A stretch of DNA of 15,566 nt. Source: Thermoleophilia bacterium. GTDB taxonomy: Bacteria > Actinomycetota > Thermoleophilia > Gaiellales > SKUG01. The DNA is taken from the NCBI GenBank assembly GCA_007122215.1, contig SKUG01000215.1, positions 1 to 15,566 of the forward strand, written 5' to 3'. Shown here piece by piece: positions 6,738 to 13,374 of this stretch (positions within the stretch are counted from its first letter, which is position 1; the number at the start of each line of letters is the position of its first letter). The position numbers were made by a program, and so were the translations under genes. The notes beneath the pieces are model-generated. The model had not been told where the DNA came from and did no database searches. It saw nothing but the letters and a program-made list of their open reading frames with translations.

Positions 6738-8195
6738 GTGGATACGCACGACGAGTTCCCCATGGCCCTCACCTACGACGACGTGCTGCTGCTGCCGCAG
6801 CGCTCGAACATCCAGTCGCGCTCGCACGTCGACACCACCTCGCGCCTGACCGAGCTGATCGAGCTCGCCACCCCGATCGTCAGCGCGAACATGGACTCGG
6901 TGACCGAGTGGCAGATGGCCATCGCCATGGCTCGCGCCGGCGGCCTGGGCGTCATCCATCGCTTCATGACGATCGAGGAGCAGGCGGCACAGGTCCGCCG
7001 GGTCAAGCGCAGCGAGAGCTTCGTCATCGACAACCCCCACACCATCACCGCCGACCAGCGCATGGATGACGTGCGTGCGGTGATGCGCGAGCACGCCATC
7101 AACGGCCTGCCCGTGGTCGGTGACGGTGGCAGCCTGGTCGGGCTGATCACCCGTCGCGACCTCGTCGCGGCCACCGGCAACGAGGCCGTGTCCGGCGTGA
7201 TGATCCCCCGCGAGCGGCTCGTGGTCGGAACGCCGCAGACCACGCTCGCCGAGGCCCGCTCGATGATGGGCAAGGCGCGGGTCGAGAAGCTGCCGCTCGT
7301 CGATGCGGACGGACGCCTTGCGGGGCTGATCACGATGCGGGACATCCAGCACCTCGAGCACTTCCCGAACGCCACCAAGGACGCCCGGGGCCGGCTGCGG
7401 GTCGGGGCGGCGATCGGTGTCCGTGGAGACTTCCTCGACCGGGCACGCGCCTGTGCCGACGCCGGCGCAGACCTGCTCTGCCTCGACATCGCCCACGGCC
7501 ACGCCGAGCACGCGCTCGAGGCAGTGCGTCGCCTGCGCCGCGAGGTGGACGTCGAGGTGGTCGCCGGGAACGTCGCCACCGGTGACGGCGCGCGGGACCT
7601 GATCGAGGCTGGCGCCGCGGCGATCAAGGTCGGCGTGGGCCCGGGATCGGTCTGCACGACCCGGATCGTTGCCGGAGTGGGCGTTCCCCAGCTGTCGGCA
7701 GTGCTTGACTGCGCACCGGCCTGCCACGAGGCGGGCGTGCCACTGATCGCCGACGGTGGCATCCGCGTGCCCGGGGACATGGCCAAGGCGATCGGTGCCG
7801 GCGCCGACACCGTGATGGTCGGCAACCTGCTGGCCGGCACGACCGAGAGCCCGGGGGAGCTGCTCGAGCGCGACGGCCGCATGCTCAAGGTTCACCGTGG
7901 CATGGCCAGCAAGGGAGCGATGGGACGTCGTCGCGAGGTCGACACCGACCATGCCGGCCGCAGCGGCGACGCAGCTGCCGGGGAGTTCGGACAGGTTGCC
8001 CCCGAGGGCGTCGAGGCCGTGGTCGCCTACCGCGGGGACGTCGCCCGCGTGCTCGGTGAGCTCACCGGCGGGCTGCGCAGCGCGATGAGCTACTCCAACG
8101 CCCACACCATCGCCGAGATGCACGAGCGGGCACGCTTCGTGCGCATCACCACCGCCGGGCAGGTCGAGAGCCGCCCGCACGACGTCGAGATCTGA
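6738..8195 (+). CDS. guaB: IMP dehydrogenase/GMP reductase family protein with CBS pair
   Basis: From the GTG at 6738 this is 485 residues, normal for CBS-containing GuaB. The barrel opens with [14 protein letters not shown] and the ANMDSVTE phosphate-loop region. Two CBS domains are inserted at about 95-205. The catalytic loop GPGSVCTTR has C306 and T308, and DGGIRVPGD and GTTESPGE are the later barrel motifs. The flap has [13 protein letters not shown], but the Arg-Tyr dyad found after GAM in typical IMPDH (RYFQ) is not visible; [10 protein letters not shown] stands there. IMPDH converts IMP to XMP with NAD+ in guanine nucleotide synthesis. The missing dyad means a GMP reductase-like or divergent activity cannot be excluded. 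The gene is divergent from rnpB and convergent with murB. Confidence 0.9.
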   Translation: MDTHDEFPMALTYDDVLLLPQRSNIQSRSHVDTTSRLTELIELATPIVSANMDSVTEWQMAIAMARAGGLGVIHRFMTIEEQAAQVRRVKRSESFVIDNPHTITADQRMDDVRAVMREHAINGLPVVGDGGSLVGLITRRDLVAATGNEAVSGVMIPRERLVVGTPQTTLAEARSMMGKARVEKLPLVDADGRLAGLITMRDIQHLEHFPNATKDARGRLRVGAAIGVRGDFLDRARACADAGADLLCLDIAHGHAEHALEAVRRLRREVDVEVVAGNVATGDGARDLIEAGAAAIKVGVGPGSVCTTRIVAGVGVPQLSAVLDCAPACHEAGVPLIADGGIRVPGDMAKAIGAGADTVMVGNLLAGTTESPGELLERDGRMLKVHRGMASKGAMGRRREVDTDHAGRSGDAAAGEFGQVAPEGVEAVVAYRGDVARVLGELTGGLRSAMSYSNAHTIAEMHERARFVRITTAGQVESRPHDVEI

Positions 8196-8203
8196 TCCCA
8201 CGA

Positions 8204-8220
8204 CGCCGCTGGTGGCGGCG
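8204..8220. terminator. Hairpin between convergent guaB-family gene and murB
   Basis: A 6-bp stem, CGCCGC/GCGGCG, with a 5-nt loop in the 44-bp gap between the two stop codons. There is no T-run. It is a plausible bidirectional terminator. Confidence 0.35.
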
Positions 8221-8239
8221 GCCAGCCACGGGGCCCGGG

Positions 8240-9322
8240 TCAGCTGCCAGGGACGGGCGCATCCAGCGAGGTGCCGAGCAGGGTTGGCTCGGGCTCGAGC
8301 GTCACCCCGTACGCCTCACGTACGCCATCCCGGATCGATCGTGCAAAGGCGACCAGCTCAGCCGTGGTGGCACCGCCGCGATTGATGATCGCGAGGGTGT
8401 GCCGGCTCGAGAGCCCCACCCGGCCATCCCCGTATCCGCGCTGGAAGCCTGCCCGCTCGATCAGCCACGCGGCGGAGGTCTTGGTGCGCCCGTTCGCCTC
8501 GGCCCAGGCCGGGACCTCCACGCCTGCTCCGAGCCGGGCTGCCACCGCCGCGCGCAGCGACGCCAGCTGGTCCGCATCGAGGATCGGGTTGGTGAAGAAC
8601 GAGCCTGCGCTCACCGAGTCCGGATCGTCCGGGTCGAGCACCATTCCCTTGCCGCGTCGAAGCCCGAGCACGGCATCGCGAACCTCGGCCAGGGGCGCGC
8701 GCTCGCCGGGGTCCACCCCGAGCACGCGTGCCAGCTCCGCGTAGCGGATGGGGGCGCTCATCGCGGATCGCTCGAGCCGCATCCGCACCGCGAGCACCAC
8801 GTGTCGGTGGGCCCCCTTGAAGCTGCTCGTCCGATAGCCGAACCCGCACTGGGCCGGGGCGAGCTCGCAGATCGCACGCTCGTGGCGGTCCCAGGTGCGC
8901 ACGCCCGTGATCACGTCTGCGACCTCGCAGCCGTAGGCGCCGACGTTCTGGATCGGGGTGGCTCCGGTCAGGCCCGGAATGCCGCTGAGGCACTCGATCC
9001 CGCTCAGCCCGTCCGACACGCAGCGTGCGACGAGGTCATCCCACGGCTCGCCGGCTGCCACGGTGAGCTCGACGGTCGCTCCGTCTGGCTCCGGGTCGAT
9101 GCCGCGGGTGAGGATCCGCACGACCGTCCCCGGGAACCCGGCATCTGCGATCACGAGGTTCGAGCCGCCACCGAGCAGCAGGAGCGGCTCGGAGGCATCG
9201 TCGGCGGCCACCACTGCCGCGACCAGGGCATCCTCGCTGGCTGCGTCCACCAGCTGGCGGGCAGGGCCCCCGAGGCGGAGCGTCGTGAGGTCTGCGAGCG
9301 TGCGGAGGGCAGGAGGCGGCAT
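8240..9322 (-). CDS. murB: UDP-N-acetylenolpyruvoylglucosamine reductase
   Basis: A 360-residue cytoplasmic FAD enzyme that uses NADPH to reduce UDP-GlcNAc-enolpyruvate to UDP-MurNAc, the second committed step of peptidoglycan synthesis. The N-terminus LADLTTLRLGGPA is typical of the family. GGGSNLVIAD (51-60) binds FAD, and GIPGLTGATPIQNVGAYG (114-131) is the conserved substrate/FAD loop. R164 lies in FGYRTSSFKG, S241 in SAGSFFTNP is the catalytic proton donor, and the C-terminal LEPEP (E343/E345) carries the catalytic Glu. Size and the YR.S.FKG region suggest type I. A TACGCT hexamer at 9334-9339 may give a short leader, and the BamE-like gene ends 19 bp upstream, so co-transcription is likely. 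Confidence 0.96.
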   Translation of the reverse strand: MPPPALRTLADLTTLRLGGPARQLVDAASEDALVAAVVAADDASEPLLLLGGGSNLVIADAGFPGTVVRILTRGIDPEPDGATVELTVAAGEPWDDLVARCVSDGLSGIECLSGIPGLTGATPIQNVGAYGCEVADVITGVRTWDRHERAICELAPAQCGFGYRTSSFKGAHRHVVLAVRMRLERSAMSAPIRYAELARVLGVDPGERAPLAEVRDAVLGLRRGKGMVLDPDDPDSVSAGSFFTNPILDADQLASLRAAVAARLGAGVEVPAWAEANGRTKTSAAWLIERAGFQRGYGDGRVGLSSRHTLAIINRGGATTAELVAFARSIRDGVREAYGVTLEPEPTLLGTSLDAPVPGS

Positions 9323-9333
9323 GGCTATCGACT

Positions 9334-9339
9334 AGCGTA
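9334..9339 (-). promoter_or_regulatory. Possible murB -10 element
   Basis: TACGCT on the minus strand lies between the upstream stop codon and murB and would give about a 5-nt leader. The same hexamer is used in the stronger promoter at 10107-10135. No -35 is seen, and the gene may simply be part of an operon. Confidence 0.3.
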
Positions 9340-9341
9340 CC

Positions 9342-10004
9342 TCAGGGGCACTCGACGTACGGCGCACGCTTTCGTCGCGAGACGGTGATCGACGAGACCC
9401 GGCTCGCAGCGGTGGCCATGCGCAGGGTCATGTCGCCCCGGTCCACCCAGAACTCCGTGCCGCAGACGAGGTAGGCGTAGACGTACTGCCGGCCGATGGC
9501 ATGCTCCGGTGAGCCCACCCGGATGCCGCGGGTTGTCTGGAAGGCAGGGCCATCCCCGGTGTTGGTGACGGTGATGGTGTCCACCCGGCGGCCGGTTCCC
9601 TCGATCCGGATCCCGGCCTCGGGGGCCAGGTACTGGAACGGCTGGGACTCGGTCGCCGCCTCCTGGATCGGGACCAGCGGCTCGCCCAGCTGGCCCCGGA
9701 CCTGCCCGATCGTCATGCCCAGGCGAATCGGCCCGACCCTGCCGATGCGATCGTTGATGACCCGGTTCGGCTCGGAGGACGGCTCCGCGGCTGCAGCTGC
9801 CTCCCGTGCCGCGGGCTGGGCAGCGGCTGGAGCCGGCTCGCTGGCAGGCTGGGCCGGGATGGCCCCGGCGGGCGCGCTGGCCTCGATGGCGGGCGTTCCG
9901 GCTGCGCTGACGAGTCCGAGCACGACCAGCAGCATGCCCTGTACGACCAGCAGCGCGCTGGCCCAGCGGCGGAATCCCTCGTCCTCCCAGATCGCGAGCG
10001 TCAT
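9342..10004 (-). CDS. Membrane-anchored protein with BamE-like domain, unknown function
   Basis: 220 residues. A hydrophobic segment at about 14-34 acts as a signal anchor. An Ala/Pro-rich linker follows (about 35-80), then an exported domain (about 82-220). The segment IGRVGPIRLGMTIGQVRGQLG (88-108) has the G.[IV].[LR]GM....V...LG pattern of BamE/SmpA-like folds. A second half (RGIRVGSPEHAI to ITVSRR) looks like a diverged repeat, and C181 and C219 could form a disulfide. Function is unknown. It lies immediately upstream of murB, which suggests an envelope role, but this is only context. A good promoter (TGGACA-N17-TACGCT) precedes it, leaving a leader of about 96 nt. Confidence 0.75.
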   Translation of the reverse strand: MTLAIWEDEGFRRWASALLVVQGMLLVVLGLVSAAGTPAIEASAPAGAIPAQPASEPAPAAAQPAAREAAAAAEPSSEPNRVINDRIGRVGPIRLGMTIGQVRGQLGEPLVPIQEAATESQPFQYLAPEAGIRIEGTGRRVDTITVTNTGDGPAFQTTRGIRVGSPEHAIGRQYVYAYLVCGTEFWVDRGDMTLRMATAASRVSSITVSRRKRAPYVECP

Positions 10005-10106
10005 GCGTATCCCATCGGCATCCTGGCCGTCATCCTGCAGGCCACCGTCACGGCCGGTCCCTCCACGCAGCGTGACGCGCGCGTGACCGGAAAGCGTCCC
10101 GATCCC

Positions 10107-10135
10107 AGCGTAGGACAGTCCGCAGGGAGTGTCCA
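10107..10135 (-). promoter_or_regulatory. Sigma-70-type promoter for the BamE-like gene/murB unit
   Basis: On the minus strand TGGACA (10130-10135) and TACGCT (10107-10112) are separated by exactly 17 bp, with predicted start near 10100. The leader (about 10100-10005) contains CGTCACG and CGTGACG arms that could pair. Confidence 0.55.
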
Positions 10136-10173
10136 GACAACGCTCGAGGCCGGGGAGCTGAACCGGCAGCTGC

Positions 10174-10743
10174 TCATGGCAGCGCCGCGAGCTTCCCTGC
10201 GACCTGGGGGACGAGGTGGGCGCTCAGGCCGACGCTGACCGAGCCGGGCTGCCCCGGGGTCCACGACACCATGTAGCGCGCCATCGGCTCGGCTGGCGGG
10301 GCATCCCAGCCGTGCCGGCCGAGGTGGGGCATGCCGGCAACCGTGGTTGTGACCTGGTGGGCGGAGTCCGGGGGGTAGACCCAGATGGCAATGCGTCCGG
10401 GGGTGGTGACGTAGAGCCCGAGCAGCGGTCCTCCGGTGGCCGGCGCTGCTCCGGCACAGGTGAAGTGGTAGCGGTCGACCCAGATCACGTTGCGCTCGCG
10501 CGGCCGGGCCAGCTCCTCGATGTGTGTCCGTGCGTGGGCCCCCACGATCCCGAGCTCCTGGTGGTAGGCAGCGCTGATGGCTCCGTCCTGCTCGCTGGGG
10601 TGGAGCGCCCAGCAGGCCAGCACGTCGGCGGGGCCGCAGAGCTCCTCGGCGAGGATGTCGGGCACCCGCGCCAGCGACTGGGGTGCGGAGCTGCGGACGC
10701 GGAAGCGCCCCGGCTGCACGAGGTCGTGTTCGAGATCGGCCAT
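10174..10743 (-). CDS. Hypothetical protein, 189 aa, unknown family
   Basis: I do not recognise this family. The ATG at 10743 lies 6 bp after the CHAP gene stop, with a GGGCGGGG Shine-Dalgarno-like stretch inside the end of that gene, so the two are almost certainly translated from one mRNA. There is no signal peptide or transmembrane segment. The protein looks mixed alpha/beta, with strands such as NVIWVDRYHFTCAGA and LLGLYVTTPGRIAIWVYP, a GMPHLGRHGWDAPP loop, and few charged residues in the C-terminal half. C36, C44 and C96 are present without a metal-binding pattern. Third-position GC bias supports this frame over the overlapping 250-aa frame. A partner or substrate of the CHAP protein is one possibility; nothing in the sequence shows it directly. 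Confidence 0.7.
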   Translation of the reverse strand: MADLEHDLVQPGRFRVRSSAPQSLARVPDILAEELCGPADVLACWALHPSEQDGAISAAYHQELGIVGAHARTHIEELARPRERNVIWVDRYHFTCAGAAPATGGPLLGLYVTTPGRIAIWVYPPDSAHQVTTTVAGMPHLGRHGWDAPPAEPMARYMVSWTPGQPGSVSVGLSAHLVPQVAGKLAALP

Positions 10744-10749
10744 GCCTGG

Positions 10750-11424
10750 TCACCCCGCCCGCACGTAGCCGACGACCTGGCGCTCGGAGGGGGCGTAGCT
10801 GCGGCGAGCCACGTCCTGGCTCGACACGTTGCCCTCGATGGTGTGGATCGTGCCGTCGGTGCCCACGTACTCCACGATTCCCGTGTGGTCGGAGGTGCCG
10901 TTCCCGTTGCGGTCGAAGATGATGATGTCACCGGGGGCCGGTTGCGTGGAGGGGGCAAGGAAGCGACCGGCCTGCCTGCCCCATGCCTCGATGGTGGGGA
11001 CCCAGCCGGTTCCCTGGCCGTTCTCCCCGATGGGCGCGCCGGCCTCGCGGGCCAGCCAGGAGACGAAGTACGCACACCACGGCCCCGGCGTGTGCTCGGC
11101 GCCTGCGGTGGCTGTTCGGTACTCGCGGATGCGCGGACCGTCGTTCGAGCCGTGGGGCTCCTCGCGGACCCCGACCTCTCCCTGGGCGAGCATCACGATG
11201 CGCTGGCCGACCGAGCCGCCCATCAGCAGCGGGTTGATGCCCCCCACCCCGGCGGCGCCCATGGGCCCCCCGGGCATTCCGGGCATGGCGGATCCCGGGT
11301 GGGAACCGGCGGCCGGGTCCTGCGGGAAGGCTGCCTGCTGGGCCTGGGCTGCCAGCACTGCCGTGGCCAGCGAGCGTGCGAACTCGGCCCGTGCATGGGC
11401 GGCCTGCTCGGCAAACCGGGACAT
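10750..11424 (-). CDS. CHAP-domain peptidoglycan amidase/endopeptidase without signal peptide
   Basis: From the ATG at 11424 this is 224 residues. An Ala-rich, amphipathic N-terminus (1-32) is followed by a Pro/Gly/Met-rich linker (33-70). The CHAP domain (about 71-224) carries SVGQRIVMLAQGEVGVREEP, the nucleophile C117 in GPWCAYFVSW, H180 in SDHTGIVEY and E197-N199 in IEGN, a Cys-His-acidic set. A DRNGNGTSD loop (171-179) resembles a calcium-binding loop. CHAP enzymes cut peptidoglycan amide or peptide bonds. No signal peptide is seen at this start or at the earlier in-frame starts (11517, 11721). GGGGAAG before 11424 is an acceptable ribosome site, and codon bias weakens upstream of it. The gene overlaps no neighbour and leads a likely two-gene unit. 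Confidence 0.85.
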   Translation of the reverse strand: MSRFAEQAAHARAEFARSLATAVLAAQAQQAAFPQDPAAGSHPGSAMPGMPGGPMGAAGVGGINPLLMGGSVGQRIVMLAQGEVGVREEPHGSNDGPRIREYRTATAGAEHTPGPWCAYFVSWLAREAGAPIGENGQGTGWVPTIEAWGRQAGRFLAPSTQPAPGDIIIFDRNGNGTSDHTGIVEYVGTDGTIHTIEGNVSSQDVARRSYAPSERQVVGYVRAG

Positions 11425-11464
11425 GTCCTCGCTTCCCCGGTTGGGGCGACCTTCGATCAGCGGC

Positions 11465-11478
11465 CGTGCGGCCGCACG
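11465..11478. repeat. Perfect 14-bp palindrome upstream of the CHAP gene
   Basis: CGTGCGGCCGCACG is its own reverse complement and starts 41 bp upstream of the CHAP start codon. It could be an operator, but perfect GC palindromes also occur by chance in DNA this GC-rich. Confidence 0.35.
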
Positions 11479-11649
11479 TGAGGCTGGTGGGTCAACGGGC
11501 ATGGGCAGGAACGGCATCGACGCTGCGATCACGCCCCTTGAGCGGATCCGGGCATCCACCGGAGCCTGCAACCGAGGCCCCGTACGGCTGTCCCCGTGCA
11601 ACCCATCGAGCACGGCTGGGGCCCCGGGGCGTGGGGTGCAGCGGCTCCT

Positions 11650-11681
11650 GAAACGGGAGCCGGTGTCGGATCCGATACCGG
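11650..11681 (+). promoter_or_regulatory. Palindrome and possible sigma-28-like promoter
   Basis: The 22-bp stretch 11660-11681 (CCGGTGTCGGA then TCCGATACCGG) is an inverted repeat with a single mismatched pair. Reading plus, GAAA at 11650-11653, a 16-nt spacer and ATCCGATA at 11670-11677 resemble the flagellar sigma-28 pattern TAAA-N15-GCCGATAA. The match is partial, and the palindrome may instead be an operator. Confidence 0.3.
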
Positions 11682-11701
11682 GGCGGACGGTCGCACGTCG
11701 T

Positions 11702-12079
11702 GTGTCGACCCGTGCCAGCAACCAGATGGATGATCGTCACGACACCAGCGGCAGCACCCAGGAGCGTGGTCCTGCCTCGCTGCGCATCGTCGCAGGAGCC
11801 CCGGGCCCGCCGCAGCAGGTACCGACGATCGGCCGCCTGATCGCCCGCACGGCGCTGGTGGCGGATGCTGCGCAGCACCAGCGGTCAACTGCTCCCGAGG
11901 ATTCAACGGCTGCAGCCCGGCGCCTGCGGGAGCTCGCCGCAGGCAGCGACGTCACGCCGCGAGGGGCTGGCACGCCGGAAGCTCCGCCACGTGCAGCAGA
12001 CAGGGTGTCATCGGCCGTTGCTCCACGCGCTCCCGGGGCACGGCAGGGCCGCAGGCGATGGCTGTGGCCGTTTCCCTGA
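11702..12079 (+). CDS. Small hypothetical protein (117-125 aa)
   Basis: I do not recognise this protein. It is open from the GTG at 11702 (125 aa) or the ATG at 11726 (117 aa) to the TGA at 12077-12079. It has no membrane segment or signal peptide. The middle (QVPTIGRLIARTALVADAA and TAAARRLRELAAG) could form one or two helices. The rest is Pro/Ala/Arg-rich and low in complexity, and it ends in the basic-aromatic tail RRRWLWPFP. Third-position GC is about 70%, below its neighbours, so the coding claim is moderate. A possible sigma-28-like promoter lies about 25 bp upstream of the GTG. It converges on the deoxynucleoside kinase gene, and a shared hairpin spans both stop codons. Confidence 0.5.
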   Translation: MSTRASNQMDDRHDTSGSTQERGPASLRIVAGAPGPPQQVPTIGRLIARTALVADAAQHQRSTAPEDSTAAARRLRELAAGSDVTPRGAGTPEAPPRAADRVSSAVAPRAPGARQGRRRWLWPFP

Positions 12080-12096
12080 GCGGGCCCGGTCTCAGG
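12075..12096. terminator. Bidirectional hairpin spanning two convergent stop codons
   Basis: CCTGAG (12075-12080) pairs with CTCAGG (12091-12096) across a GC-rich 10-nt loop. The left arm contains the TGA of the small plus-strand gene, and the right arm contains the TGA of the minus-strand kinase. There is no T-run. Confidence 0.4.
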
Positions 12097-12763
12097 CCAC
12101 GGCGAGCGACGTGCGTGCTGCCTTCTCGACGTGCTCCTCGATGATCCCCAGCAGCGACTCCTGCTGCCCGGGGACGTGGATGTCGATGTCGTCGGTCTCG
12201 ATGATCAGCACGCGGTCTGCATCCACCTGGGTGGCGAAGGCATCGATGAAGTGCTCGTAGTGCAGTTCGAGGTGTTCGAGGTAGCTGGCCTCGACGAGCT
12301 GCTCACAGCTGCGGTCGCGCTGGGCGATCCGCTGCTGGAGCACGGGGACCGATGCGCGCAGGTAGACCAGCACGTCCGGTGGCTGCAGGGCGCCCTGGGC
12401 ATCCTCGTCGGTGAGCTGCTCGTAGGTCTCGCGCAGCACGGCGAACTCGCGGTCGGACATGATGCCCTGCTGGTGCAGTGACCGGGCGAAGACGTGGAAG
12501 TGCTCGTAGATGGTGCGGTCCTGCACGCAGGGCACGCTGGAGGAGAGGATCTCGCAGTGCTGCTGGAAGGCCTGGGTGAGGAAGAACCACTGCGAGCGGA
12601 ACGCCCACTTGGGCATGTCCTGGTAGTAGTGGTCGAGGAACGGATGGTCCTCGACCGTCTCGTAGAAGGTCCGCGCGCCCAGCCGCTCCCCCAGGAGCTG
12701 CGTCAGCGTGCTCTTGCCGACCCCCATGTTCCCCGCAACCGCTACGTGTCGAACGTTCCCCAT
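12092..12763 (-). CDS. Deoxynucleoside kinase (dGK/dAK/dCK family)
   Basis: From the ATG at 12763 this is 223 residues, the usual size for bacterial deoxynucleoside kinases. The P-loop is GNMGVGKST (11-19). E35 in FYETVEDHPFLDHYYQDM is the likely catalytic base region, KWAFRSQWFFL follows it, and the DR motif is D82-R83 in VQDRTIYEHF. A LID-type arginine cluster is RIAQRDRSCE (145-154). These enzymes phosphorylate the 5'-OH of salvaged deoxynucleosides with ATP; whether purine or pyrimidine is preferred cannot be read safely. The upstream in-frame Pro-rich extension starting at 12826 is not family-like. AGGACA-N17-CATACT ends 9 nt before this ATG and supports it. PilZ lies 66 bp upstream on the same strand, apparently in a separate unit. 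Confidence 0.92.
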   Translation of the reverse strand: MGNVRHVAVAGNMGVGKSTLTQLLGERLGARTFYETVEDHPFLDHYYQDMPKWAFRSQWFFLTQAFQQHCEILSSSVPCVQDRTIYEHFHVFARSLHQQGIMSDREFAVLRETYEQLTDEDAQGALQPPDVLVYLRASVPVLQQRIAQRDRSCEQLVEASYLEHLELHYEHFIDAFATQVDADRVLIIETDDIDIHVPGQQESLLGIIEEHVEKAARTSLAVA

Positions 12764-12771
12764 GGGGAGTA

Positions 12772-12800
12772 AGTATGCATCTGCTATCGGATGCTGTCCT
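12772..12800 (-). promoter_or_regulatory. Promoter of the deoxynucleoside kinase gene
   Basis: On the minus strand AGGACA (12795-12800) and CATACT (12772-12777) are 17 bp apart. The -10 ends 9 nt before the ATG, so the transcript should be nearly leaderless; no Shine-Dalgarno is present. Confidence 0.5.
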
Positions 12801-12829
12801 GCTGGTGGTGGGGGAGGCGTTGGCACGGC

Positions 12830-13360
12830 TCAGATGTCCGATCCGGGACGTCCCAGCGACCGTGGTGAGAACCTCTCGGCAGGACGGTTGCGACGGGCCC
12901 GTCGGTCCTCGGGATCCTCGGCCATCGGGGAGGACTCGTCCGCGCCGCTGCGGCGTGCAAGTTCCTCCCGCTGGAGCGCGAAGACGGCCTTGCGAACGGC
13001 CTCGTAGGTGGCGGTTCCCTCCCCGTCCTGGTGGGCGAGTCGCGAGAACCAGCCCCCGTTCCGGGTGTCCACCTGGCCGGCATCCGCGGCCGGGACGCTG
13101 GTGGAGGACCCGATCACCTCACACGACATCACCAGGGCCGGGGCTCCCGTTGCCTCGGCAACCGCCACTGGCAGCGGTACCTCGATCCCGACCTGTGCTC
13201 CCGGCTGCAGCTCCTCGCGGAGCTGCAGGAGCGCGCCCCCTGCACTGATGTTGAGCAGCGTTGCCTGCAGCTGCCTGCCATTCGGGCTGCCCGCGTGGAC
13301 CCGGGCCGGGATCGAGATCTCGGCCCGGAATGCCTGCCGTCGCTCGTCGCTGCCTGCCAT
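12830..13360 (-). CDS. PilZ-domain c-di-GMP receptor
   Basis: From the ATG at 13360 this is 176 residues. The PilZ domain (about 6-136) has both c-di-GMP-binding motifs: RxxxR at R8-R12 (RRQAFR) and NxSxxG at N37-G42 (LNISAGG). It ends with the usual helix EAVRKAVFALQREELARR. A charged, probably disordered tail (about 137-176) follows. PilZ proteins bind c-di-GMP and switch motility, exopolysaccharide or other outputs; the output here is unknown and there is no second domain. The start is 14 nt after the stop of the double-WYL gene, with GGGGG and GGCAGG as ribosome-site candidates, so the two form an operon. The longer frame beginning at 13510 overlaps the WYL gene and is not protein-like. 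Confidence 0.93.
   Translation of the reverse strand: MAGSDERRQAFRAEISIPARVHAGSPNGRQLQATLLNISAGGALLQLREELQPGAQVGIEVPLPVAVAEATGAPALVMSCEVIGSSTSVPAADAGQVDTRNGGWFSRLAHQDGEGTATYEAVRKAVFALQREELARRSGADESSPMAEDPEDRRARRNRPAERFSPRSLGRPGSDI
13205..13228 (-). repeat. Perfect 10-bp hairpin inside the PilZ coding region
   Basis: CTGCAGCTCC pairs perfectly with GGAGCTGCAG across a 4-nt loop. In the mRNA (minus strand) the loop reads GCGA, a GNRA tetraloop. It encodes part of LLQLREELQ, so it may be only a by-product of repetitive Leu/Gln/Glu codons. Confidence 0.4.
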
Positions 13361-13374
13361 CGCCTGCCCCCGTG

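Larger units (their letters stand above)
11425..11701. other. Divergent intergenic region with two palindromes
   Basis: This 277-bp stretch separates the CHAP gene (-) from a small ORF (+). Both strands carry open frames here, but third-position GC drops, so I read it as non-coding. It contains a perfect 14-bp palindrome (11465-11478) and a 22-bp near-palindrome (11660-11681), listed separately. No good sigma-70 promoter for the CHAP gene was found. Confidence 0.5.

Noticed and set aside
8399..9388. 329-codon plus-strand frame opposite murB
   Set aside because: Shadow of murB, which has all catalytic motifs on the minus strand.
10001..10753. 250-codon frame overlapping the 189-aa hypothetical gene on the same strand
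   Set aside because: It has Arg/Pro/Ala-rich shadow composition. The 189-aa frame has better codon bias, a ribosome site and a tight junction with the CHAP gene.
11425..11721. N-terminal extension of the CHAP protein to 11721 or 11517
   Set aside because: Third-position GC bias weakens, no family similarity or signal peptide appears, and a Shine-Dalgarno-like GGGGAAG precedes 11424. A start at 11517 remains a minor alternative.
12752..12759. GAACGTTC as a second LexA box at the kinase start
   Set aside because: The half-sites abut with no 4-bp spacer, so it does not match the GAAC-N4-GTTC architecture seen at lexA.
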